Part shown: positions 1 to 6,979 of the stretch, in pieces | How positions within the stretch are numbered: position 1 is the first letter of the stretch | Layout: each line of letters starts with the position of its first letter | Source of the DNA: Ichthyophonus hoferi | Lineage: Eukaryota; Opisthokonta; Ichthyosporea; Ichthyophonida; Ichthyophonidae | Direction of reading: 5' to 3' | Assembly (NCBI GenBank): GCA_002751075.1 | Contig: NAOQ01000162.1 | Coordinates: 41,890-54,086 of the forward strand | Length of the DNA stretch: 12,197 bases | Notes under the pieces: generated by a model | The model's input: only the letters and a program-made list of their open reading frames with translations | The model's database searches: none | Told to the model about the DNA's origin: nothing | Made by a program: the position numbers and the translations under genes

Positions 1-621
1 TCAGTTTCTGTTTCTCTCACCTAATATGAAAAGTTGAAGGAAATTTAACCTAAGGGTTAGAGTAGAACCACTATAACAGACTATAGTGTATTGTATCTCC
101 TGCCTATAATAGGCTAATAGGCTATTATAATATTATCATGTTATTACCCGTGCGTAGTGTTATGTCCATTCACATGAACCAACTTAATATTACAGGCTAT
201 AATGATTCGCTTAAACTTATAAAATATATATTTTATTGGCTAATATAGGTAAGTGTACAGGGCTGTTATTGGCTTGGAGTAGCATCTGGGCCTATCAGAT
301 GCGAATATAACTAATTTCCCGCCAAAAATAAAATACGATTAAACCGTGATATTAATCCAATATAAATGAAGAACTGAATTCACGGCAGTCTTAGTCAAAA
401 CCTATTTTGGACTTTAGCGGTCAACAATTTCCAGTGATGTTCACCATATTATTATTACTCTACTCATTCATCATGGTATGTTCTGTTTGATTAAAATTAT
501 TAACACTGACTATATTTATTTGTAGTGTAACAAGAAATCACTAAAAATATTATAATTATATTCATCGGAGGATGACTTGATTCTTTTTTTTTTCTATCTT
601 GCTCAAGCGCTGTACACGAGC

Positions 622-644
622 TATATATATATATATATATATAT
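622..644. repeat. (TA)n microsatellite
   Basis: Uninterrupted alternating TA of about 23 bases. Confidence 0.9.
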
Positions 645-1097
645 GCAGACCACCTTCTAATATCTGTCACTAATAGATAGGGCTTGAGGTAAAGGTAAGA
701 TATACTAAATTGCATATAATGATATGAAGGATACTTGTTAGTGGTAAATCAAATATGGATTATTATATTAACGATAAAAACACAGTATAGATGAAGTTAG
801 CATATGTAGGTACAAGCACGTAGTACAAGAGGAAACTGGATACTGTTACTGACAAAATGATTAGATGATATAGTACTCTCATACTGCAAGATATTTGAAA
901 ATGATTTGCATAGGCCGTGGCATACTCGCTATATTATTACGCAAAGATGAACAGGCTCAAGCGGGATAATAAAAGAAGGATAAGCATACAGCACAAAATA
1001 TTGCACCATTAATTCACTTGTGTTAACTGACAGGTAGTATTGCAATATTTTTGATACTCAAAAAATAACTCCAAGTCCAGAATTGATATGGAAAGCA

Positions 1098-1103
1098 TTT
1101 ATT
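1098..1103 (-). promoter_or_regulatory. Possible minus-strand poly(A) signal
   Basis: AATAAA on the minus strand, 29 bases after the TGA of the alternative exon at 1132-1214. It matters only if that exon is real. Confidence 0.25.
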
Positions 1104-1131
1104 GACTAAAGTATTGTATCTTTATATTTTG

Positions 1132-1214
1132 TCAAAGATAGGGAATGAATTGCTTTGGCTCACTGTCAGCTAACAATTGCCACAAACCTTCGTAGGAGCA
1201 AACCAAATCTGCTA
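1132..1214 (-). CDS. Alternative minus-strand terminal exon (competes with + frame)
   Basis: On the minus strand a textbook acceptor (TTTTCTTTCTTGTCTGATATAG) is followed by a short open segment reading ADLVCSYEGLWQLLADSEPK then QFIPYL and TGA. An AATAAA (1098-1103, minus) lies about 30 bases beyond. This looks like the last exon of a gene, but no upstream exon was identified. The pyrimidine tract is also the complement of Lys codons in the plus-strand frame, so both readings cannot easily be right. Its entry phase would fit the INTS1 exon ending at 7430, but a much nearer and better terminal exon exists at 6979. Confidence 0.25.
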
Positions 1215-1807
1215 TATCAGACAAGAAAGAAAACAAAGTAAACAAGAAGGAATATATATACATATCTGATGGGGAAAGTTCAACAGGATGGCTTGAAATG
1301 ATAGGTTTAAGCTCTGCCTTGTTGTGCGTGTCTGTAATGCTCTTGGACCCGTGTGTTTTTAATGCAGAGAGATTATTCTGGGCTATCAAATATGTTGTTT
1401 GGACGCAATTTCTCCTTTTAGGAGCATATTCTTTACAGCATGAATACACAATTAATAGAGTATTTAAATTTAATTTAAGTAGATGGCCTCTCCACGAGAG
1501 AAATTGTAGAGTAGTGTGGATACGTACCGTGATTTCTATTATAATTGTAGCATTAACAAAGACCTCTGTCATTTTATGTGGCTGCCTAGTTGTTATAGGT
1601 TTTGTTGCGCTGTTGGATTCCCTAGTAAGGAGAGAGATCAATAGACTAAGACTGACACCTATTGTGGCGGGCATATGGCTGGGCTTGATCTTGTGTATCT
1701 TTGTGGTACCGGATGCAACAGAAAATGTTTTTAGAGCTATAGAGCCAAGGACCTGGTTACTTGACGCAAAGCTTGGGCCTGTAAAATTTTGGGACCAGTT
1801 AGCATAA
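1196..1807 (+). CDS. Predicted multi-pass membrane protein, unknown family (terminal exon?)
   Basis: An open frame from just after a possible acceptor (ACCTTCGTAG at 1195) to TAA at 1805-1807; an ATG lies at 1298. I do not recognise the family. The stretch before the ATG is Lys-rich (SDKKENKVNKKEYIYISDGE). From the ATG, 169 residues carry hydrophobic segments at about 2-21, 27-46, 73-106 (long enough for one long or two short spans) and 121-138, with a basic loop (VRREINRLRL, 110-119) and a polar tail ending KFWDQLA. Codons lean to G first and T second, as real membrane proteins do. An AATAAA follows the stop by 69 bases, which suits a terminal exon whose start lies upstream. The opposite strand is also open here, so the strand is not proven. 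Confidence 0.48.
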   Translation, partial: EQTKSAISDKKENKVNKKEYIYISDGESSTGWLEMIGLSSALLCVSVMLLDPCVFNAERLFWAIKYVVWTQFLLLGAYSLQHEYTINRVFKFNLSRWPLHERNCRVVWIRTVISIIIVALTKTSVILCGCLVVIGFVALLDSLVRREINRLRLTPIVAGIWLGLILCIFVVPDATENVFRAIEPRTWLLDAKLGPVKFWDQLA

Positions 1808-1875
1808 AGTGGTAATGGTTGCAATGGCTTTACAAGAACGTAGGCATATAAGTGTATATGGGTATTTACTAACAT

Positions 1876-1881
1876 AATAAA
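1876..1881 (+). promoter_or_regulatory. Poly(A) signal AATAAA for the 1196-1807 frame
   Basis: Canonical AATAAA on the plus strand, starting 69 bases after the TAA of the membrane-protein frame. The spacing is right for a short 3' UTR, though the surrounding AT-rich DNA makes chance matches common. Confidence 0.4.
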
Positions 1882-1884
1882 AGT

Positions 1885-3190
1885 TATCCTGTGTGGTAGT
1901 AAAACAAATTAAGATGTTCACCTAAAAACATCTCTTTCGAAGTAATCTCACAGTTCTTTAGTTTAGAACTAAGAAACAAAAAATTCAAAAAACAGCACAA
2001 TACAAATATATTGTCTAAAACAGTTAAAATAACCAGAGAGGAAAAGGACCACAACAAGAGTACCAAGCTATCTGTAGTCTATTAGTGGTATGAGGCTGTG
2101 TTGGTTTAGCCTGTGCCGTAATTATATCACCCATGTTCAAGATGGCAGCCCACTATTGCAAGCAGAGAATGTAAAATAAAAACTATATAATGTTAATTCA
2201 ATAGCATTACAAATGCAAGAGTTTGTAATCTGTTTCAGAAAAAATCTTTTTATACTTTATAAATATAGCATCGATATATATAATACTTCAAAGCACACCA
2301 TTAATTAATTACAGAAGTATAATTTGAGTTACTTTGACTATATTGCATATATAACATTGTTTAACAGTATGTTCATATTAACGGAAAGTGACGAAAAGCT
2401 TTTGAAGTTTGATAATAATTATAAAAGTGTTGGTCAAAGTGCAAACGATAGATCTAGGACCTTGTAATATTTACCATCATATTAACTCCTCCATTAGCAA
2501 TCCTCACTTACCAAAGGTTGTATAAAATTTAATTTAAGGTTATTATCTTTATAGAGTCACTACATACTCGCTGCTACTATGCAATATATTTTTTTCTAGT
2601 AATAGTGATGGTTAACTAGAAATACAATGAACATTTATCAAGTATTTATACTATTAGCAAGCCTAGATTGAAGAGTAGATGGTTGAAAGCAAAGAGTGTT
2701 CTACTAAAGCTAAACACATTACTTTATTCCATAAAAACCAATATGGAAGCGTTGAGATATTAGCAGTAAGCGTTACTATTGTGTTGGCTATTTATATTAC
2801 AGTAAGTCCTAATCCGGATATCATAAAAGGAGAATGAATGTCTTCCTGGTTAAGGAGAGGGATTCGGATAATAGCCCATAAACTCACTTCCACCCTTAGT
2901 GTACATAAATAGATATATTGTTTTCTCCCTATTAAATAACCGTGTTGAGATCTTGGAAGGTTTAAAATTTTCAAAAAATAATAATCTTTGATAAGCTTTG
3001 CTTTCAGGAAGATATTTAACAATCTCTTGTGGGTATTATACCAGTTCATATAGAGCTACAGGGTATTTGATTTGTTATTTTATTTATTTTTGAAATTATT
3101 TTGAGCCAAATAAATATTTACAAGTCAAGCCAATTTCATATAGCATATCAATGCAATCTCTTGATAATTGATACAGTAAATATGCAGAGG
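1885..3190. other. AT-rich intergenic DNA, nothing confident
   Basis: No gene that I can support. The only coding-looking patch is a 32-codon frame at 2369-2467 (+), MFILTESDEKLLKFDNNYKS onward, which follows an acceptor-like TTGTTTAACAG; it has no partner exon. The 85-codon minus frame around 2792-3049 has a random, Lys/Tyr/Ile-rich composition. Confidence 0.5.
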
Positions 3191-3458
3191 ATCATTATCC
3201 AAATTATAAAGGATTTCGATCCAAATGATAGTTCTGTCGACCAATATTTAATTTTTCTCGATCCGAATTGTAATCTGTCAAGCAAAGTAGAATTTTCGCT
3301 ATCTGAATCAAAATCTGGCGACCAATATGAAAAATTTCCCGTTCTGAATTATAAATTCCCAATCAGTATGAAAATTCGGCCGATCCGAATTAGAATTTTT
3401 TTTGCCAATCCGAATTATATTTTTTCCAATCAAAATAATATACCCGATCAAAAGGAGA
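3191..3458 (+). repeat. Degenerate minisatellite, about 21-base period
   Basis: About a dozen divergent head-to-tail units of 18 to 27 bases around the consensus CCAATCCGAATTATAATTTTTC. Clear copies start near 3384 (CGATCCGAATTAGAATTTT), 3405 (CCAATCCGAATTATATTTT) and 3428 (CAATCAAAATAATATACCC); older ones run back to about 3191. The period is near seven codons, which is why a 121-codon plus frame stays open across it (3101-3466). I regard that frame as a by-product. Confidence 0.7.
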
Positions 3459-3960
3459 GCAAATAAATTGAATTTTTTTTAGATATGATCCTTTATGAAT
3501 TGTATTAGCTAATAAGAATCTTTATAATTGGTCCCATTTAAGACAATATATACAACTATGCAGAGGTTAATCATGATTAACACACAATGAGCAAAGATAC
3601 GTGATGTATAAATGGGAACATAAATAATTAATAAAACCCTCGCTTCACGTGTATTCAGCTGGCTACATGCATTTAGTGCTCATGCCATCAAATAAAAAAC
3701 TACCTATAACACACACAAAACTTTGCATTTACTTATTTGATTAAACAACATCATAATATGTGTATATAATAATCGTATTTTTATTGTAATGTTTAGTTAC
3801 CCTTTGACATTTAAGTATGATAATCAGTGCCCAGATCTCTCACTTATTCAGGAGCCAGACAGCTGTTTAATAACATTAAATAGTGATAATAGTTGTTTTT
3901 ATGTTGTCATACACCAATTTTTACTGATTGGTCTGATTGTACAATCTCCACACTAGCACC
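3459..3960. other. Non-coding AT-rich stretch with a 16-base palindrome
   Basis: No coding signal seen. It contains a perfect palindrome at 3566-3581 and ends at the LTR boundary, where the flank reads TAGCACC. Confidence 0.5.
3566..3581. repeat. Perfect 16-base palindrome
   Basis: GTTAATCATGATTAAC equals its own reverse complement. The half-sites resemble homeodomain or HNF1-type GTTAAT sites, but the spacing is wider than HNF1 uses. In AT-rich DNA a chance origin is possible. Confidence 0.6.
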
Positions 3961-4369
3961 TGTTGGGAATAATAAGTAGAGACATGACCGTTTCTGTGAT
4001 CTATATTTGTTTAGAAGAAGAGAGATTACCGAAATAAGGAGCATTTTAATAGACCCTTTTGCATACACGAGGTACATATATTTTATAACATATTTTTATT
4101 ATTGAACAAATCAACAGAACTTGTCTTAGGCAGGATACCTAAGCAATGTGCTACTGGACCCAAAATATACGATCCGAAATGTGCAGGATCTCTACCATTG
4201 GCTGGTTCAATTTATTTTTGATCAATTATCTTGGATTGGCATTTAACATTAAAAGATATAACCACCTATTTTCCCAGGCTACATATGCAACAATAGTTGC
4301 AAATAATATTAAACGTTTATATCTATATAAAATAAATACACAAATCAATTAAATGTTCCAATTTTAACA
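3961..4369 (-). mobile_element. 3' LTR (copia-like), about 409 bases
   Basis: On the minus strand it starts TGTTAAAATTGG and ends TTCCCAACA, so TG...CA with TGTT/AACA termini. The polypurine tract abuts it directly at 4370. It shares long blocks with the LTR copies at 4867-5520, such as GGTTCAATTT-, GGATTACC- and AAGGAGAGAG-like segments seen on the plus strand. Confidence 0.68.
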
Positions 4370-4382
4370 TTCCCCCTTGGCC
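4370..4382 (-). promoter_or_regulatory. Polypurine tract of the LTR fossil
   Basis: On the minus strand GGCCAAGGGGGAA lies immediately before the TGTT of the 3' LTR, the position and form of a plus-strand primer in copia-type elements. Confidence 0.65.
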
Positions 4383-4866
4383 TAGACAATTTTTTTTACC
4401 TAAGACATAAAAAATACGAACAAGGAATATGAAAATAATTTTAATATGGTGACTACTTAGCTGTAGACTTGTCACTCATTAAATGAAAAATATATTTCTT
4501 AATCGAATTCAGAAGAGACCGTGGCATGGCACCCAATCTCACAAAAAAAGAAGATAATTCACCACACTGTACGTTAAATGTTCCTCCTGCTCGCTCTTGC
4601 TCTTGCCCTGAAATCTGATTCTGGAATCTGGCGGCTGGCGACTGAGAGTATTGCCTAGTTGCTTTGCACGTTGCCTTGGTGTCACTTTGAGGCTAGAGAT
4701 GTTGATAGTTCAAATGCAGATTTGAAGACAGTGTGCTCCACACGTAAAGGTCAGTTATTGGATGGAGGGTTAAAGTGAGGTGTTTTCAGCATTTGTGGAT
4801 TGTTGACCTAACAGAATTACCTGATTTTGCAGCTATGAAAAACTATTTAAGTTTTCTTTGTTATCA
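4383..4866 (-). mobile_element. Internal region of the LTR fossil
   Basis: About 480 bases between primer-site-like and polypurine sequences. It has a GC-richer island near 4580-4700 with a GCTCTT-type simple repeat. I recognise no retroelement protein. It could be residual internal sequence or captured host DNA. Confidence 0.5.
4855..4866 (-). promoter_or_regulatory. Possible decayed primer-binding site
   Basis: On the minus strand TGATAACAAAGA directly follows the AACA end of the LTR copy. It matches the common copia initiator-Met primer site TGGTATCAGAGC at 8 of 12 places. Confidence 0.4.
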
Positions 4867-5163
4867 TGTTAAATATAATAAGTAGAGACACAAGCGTTCT
4901 TGTGACCTATATTCGTTCCAAAGGAGAGAGAACCCCGCATTAAGGGGTATATTAACGTGTCCCTTTGCATGCAAAATGTACAGATATGCTATGACATATT
5001 TTTTATTATTAAACAAGTCAGCAGGACTTGTCCTTAGGCGGGATCTCTACCCTTGTCTGGTTCAATTTTGATGGATTATTTTGGATTACCGCTTAACATA
5101 ATAGATCGCATTGGCGATTTTTCCAGGTTACATATGCAATAACAATTGCTAATAGAGCTATAG
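4867..5163 (-). mobile_element. 5' LTR copy of the fossil, truncated
   Basis: Shares the order of blocks of the 3961-4369 LTR: AATAATAAGTAGAGACA, the AGGAGAGAG segment, the CTTTGCAT and TTTTTATTATT region, GACTTGT, TGGTTCAATTTT, GGATTACC and ACATATGCAATAACAATTG. The inner end is TGTT.../...AACA; the outer TGTTAAAATTGG end is absent. Confidence 0.6.
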
Positions 5164-5370
5164 TTGGGGATAATAGGTGACAGGAACATTCCTGAGATAT
5201 ATACTCGTTTAAAAGGAGAGAGTACCAAATTAATGTGAATTTTAGCGTTTCTCTTTGCCTATTGTATATAGTTGCAAGTACTCTATTGTTGGCTGGTTCA
5301 ATTTTGATGGATTACTTTTGGATTACCATTTAACATGACTGCTAATAATATTAAACTTTTTATAGCTATA
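5164..5370 (-). mobile_element. LTR fragment, third copy
   Basis: A further head-to-tail copy of the LTR terminal half: GGGATAATAGG, GACAGGAACATTCCTGAGAT, AAAAGGAGAGAGTACC, TTGGCTGGTTCAATTTTGAT, TTTGGATTACCATTTAACAT, ending in a TAATATTAAACTTTTTATAG block shared with the full LTR. Confidence 0.6.
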
Positions 5371-5520
5371 TTTGGGAATAATAGAAGACAGGAACATTCC
5401 TGAGATCTAAACTCGTTTAGAAGGAGAGAGTATCGAATTAATATGCATTTTAGCGTGTCTTTTGCTAATTCCTTAGTGGCAGGATCTCTATCATTGGCTG
5501 CTTCAATTTTGATAATCAAG
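5371..5520 (-). mobile_element. LTR fragment, fourth copy
   Basis: The closest relative is the adjacent third copy: both carry GACAGGAACATTCCTGAGAT, AAGGAGAGAGTA, TTTTAGCGT and GGCTG-TTCAATTTTGAT. It ends where the similarity stops near 5520. The pair probably arose by local tandem duplication of one LTR end. Confidence 0.58.
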
Positions 5521-5712
5521 GTCAATCTAATTCCACCCAATAAAATCGTGGTCGCTTTAAAAGTGGCGAATTATTTAGCCGGAAATATCAAGGCAGGCAA
5601 ATTGAAAATTTAACGGTCTTGAAACGATTTTTTGCATTAGGGGCTTGGGTTAGGATTTCACATTAGAAAATGTTGATTTTTATGTTTAGATTTTCATATT
5701 TTAGAAAAGCAG

Positions 5713-5753
5713 TTTTTTGGGGGTAGCAGTCTCCCAAAAAAAAAAAAAAAAAA
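5713..5753. repeat. Hairpin followed by an A18 tract
   Basis: TTTTTTGGG (5713-5721) pairs with CCCAAAAAA (5733-5741) across an 11-base loop, and the A run continues to 5753 (18 A). A poly(A) end could mark the 3' end of a plus-strand retroposon, but no SINE or LINE body was recognised. Confidence 0.65.
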
Positions 5754-5775
5754 GTTTCAAACGGGAACGAAGTCG

Positions 5776-5834
5776 CAGTTTCCGTGTTGCTTCTAATTTA
5801 ATTTACCGCGTCTGATCTCAGTTTCCGATTGCTT
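5776..5834. repeat. Short direct repeat pair
   Basis: CAGTTTCCGTGTTGCTT at 5776-5792 and CAGTTTCCGATTGCTT at 5819-5834, offset by 43 bases. Confidence 0.6.
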
Positions 5835-6499
5835 TGAAAAAATAGCCAATCAGCGCATTTTAGTTTGCCCTTGTTCTTTACAATTAAAATTACCAAAATT
5901 TACGTCTTTTATTGTAATAAAAAACTGCTAGTTCAAAATTCCCTTGATATGTATCCTACTATACCTTTTGATCTTCAAATGTGAATCATCAAAATATTCA
6001 ATAAAAACCTAAGGCAAAGATAAGATAAAAACATTTAAGGCCACTAAATATATAATTGAAAACTAAATTAACAATTGATTTTTATTAATTGTTAGCTTAA
6101 TTTTATCTTTCCAAAGCTAAAAAAATCTCTATCCTTTGTTTTTGGCTTTTATTGAATCTTTTGACCATTCATATATTGAAGTTTAAAATTCCTATTTTGA
6201 AGATAGAAAGGTATAGTTCTAGGATGCATATCCCAATTGACTATAGTTGCCTACGTATGTTAGGTCCACTATTGCACAGTTAATAAATGTATAGTTGCAA
6301 TTGGTTTGCGTCAATCTTAAAAATAAAGTACGACACAAAATTAATAAACGTTGGCCGGAGTCTGGATTAATAATGTTTTAATCATAATTAACTAATTTAG
6401 GCTAGGTTGCCCATTAGCCTATATACGGAATACTATAATGATGCCACCTCATAAAGGTATTTTTGATTGCTGTAATCTATGTCGTATATCATCATCAAT

Positions 6500-6505
6500 T
6501 TTATT
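6500..6505 (-). promoter_or_regulatory. Possible INTS1 poly(A) signal
   Basis: The first AATAAA on the minus strand after the INTS1 stop, about 370 bases downstream. No canonical signal was seen nearer, so the 3' UTR may be about 390 bases long or use a variant signal. Confidence 0.3.
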
Positions 6506-6577
6506 TCTATTCTTAAATTGGTGGGTGCTTCATAGATCCTACACGTAACCAGACCAGCATTCATTCGCTCCCTCTAA

Positions 6578-6620
6578 TATATATATACATATATCTATAT
6601 ATATACGTGTGTGTGTATCT
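6578..6620. repeat. TA/GT simple sequence
   Basis: A mixed run of alternating TA, CATATA and GTGTGTGTAT. Confidence 0.8.
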
Positions 6621-6875
6621 ATATGCATGTAATCCTTATCAATCAGGATGAATTAATATGAATAACTAGTAAGCGCTAATATGTACACCTATACCTATCT
6701 CACAGGATAATGCATTAGTCTATTCATTCCTCTGATAGTAGTATTGTTTTCTAAATAAAAGTAAAATACAAACAGTGACCACAATTACTAGGTAAAAAAT
6801 AATCATACCATTACCCAACCAAGTGTAATATATAATTGTTCAATCACTACTTCTATATCCAAATATACAATCCAG

Positions 6876-6979
6876 CTAGATGATTCGAGTAGCGCCAAGG
6901 AGTTTTTGAACCTCTCTCACGACGACTACATGATTAAAACTTAGCATAAAGATTTTCAACAATAGATACTCCATTTGAT
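6876..6979 (-). CDS. INTS1: INTS1 terminal coding exon with stop
   Basis: A 104-base coding part. The acceptor CATGCCCACAG is in the right phase for the previous exon (G plus AT makes Asp). It encodes QMEYLLLKIFMLSFNHVVVV and REVQKLLGATRII followed by TAG. Position, length (34 residues against about 38) and the LLLKIFMLSF helix fit the last helix pair of human INTS1 (HAAVLLHRAFLVGMY ... LRILHMEAVM). Seen directly: the open frame and acceptor. Inferred: homology of this short tail. Confidence 0.72.

Larger units (their letters stand above)
1..1195. other. AT-rich DNA without a confident gene
   Basis: No convincing gene. It holds a (TA)n run at 622-644 and one splice-like configuration: an ATG at 437 opening MFTILLLLYSFIM, a donor ATG|GTATGT at 475/476, and an acceptor ATTTATTTGTAG at 525. 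The frame stops nine codons later. Any 5' exons of the membrane-protein frame would have to be here. Confidence 0.5.
3961..5163 (-). mobile_element. Fossil miniature Ty1/copia-like LTR element
   Basis: In minus orientation the parts run: truncated 5' LTR (about 5163-4867), primer-binding-like site (4866-4855), about 480 bases of internal sequence, polypurine tract (4382-4370), full 3' LTR (4369-3961). TG...CA LTR ends, the AAGGGGGAA tract and an initiator-Met-like primer site are as in copia elements. No recognisable gag, integrase or reverse transcriptase remains, so it is either a TRIM-like non-autonomous element or an internally deleted copy. It is decayed, and the LTRs are visibly diverged, so it looks old. 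I found no convincing target-site duplication. Confidence 0.62.
5521..6875. other. Non-coding, repeat-like DNA between LTR fossil and INTS1
   Basis: No gene recognised apart from the INTS1 3' UTR that must begin at 6875 (minus). It contains a hairpin plus A18 tract (5713-5753), a direct repeat of CAGTTTCCG-TTGCTT (5776-5792, 5819-5834), an inverted pair CCAATTG/CAATTGG (6233-6239, 6298-6304) and TA/GT simple sequence (about 6578-6620). The 5540-5890 part has the look of an old interspersed repeat, family unknown. Confidence 0.5.

Noticed and set aside
1132-1875. Full 247-codon minus frame as one protein
   Set aside because: Most of it is Ser/Thr/Asn/His-rich with few acidic residues, typical of the antisense of a membrane-protein frame. 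Only the last 26 codons look like an exon.
2139-2150. AAGATGGCAGCC as a YY1-type promoter element
   Set aside because: A single 12-base match with no gene start next to it; chance is the simpler reading.
2792-3049. 85-codon minus frame
   Set aside because: AT-driven composition (Lys, Ile, Tyr, Leu) with no motif and no supporting splice or poly(A) context.
3101-3466. 121-codon plus frame as a gene
   Set aside because: It is kept open by a minisatellite whose period is close to a multiple of three. It has no splice partners or recognisable domain.
3961-5520. tRNA-derived SINE, because of a GGTTCAATTT B-box-like motif
   Set aside because: TG...CA ends, the adjoining polypurine tract and the primer-like site fit LTR sequence better, and no A box is spaced correctly.
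3961-5520. Hammerhead-type ribozyme in the repeated unit
   Set aside because: I found no CTGATGA core near the GAAA-like segments.
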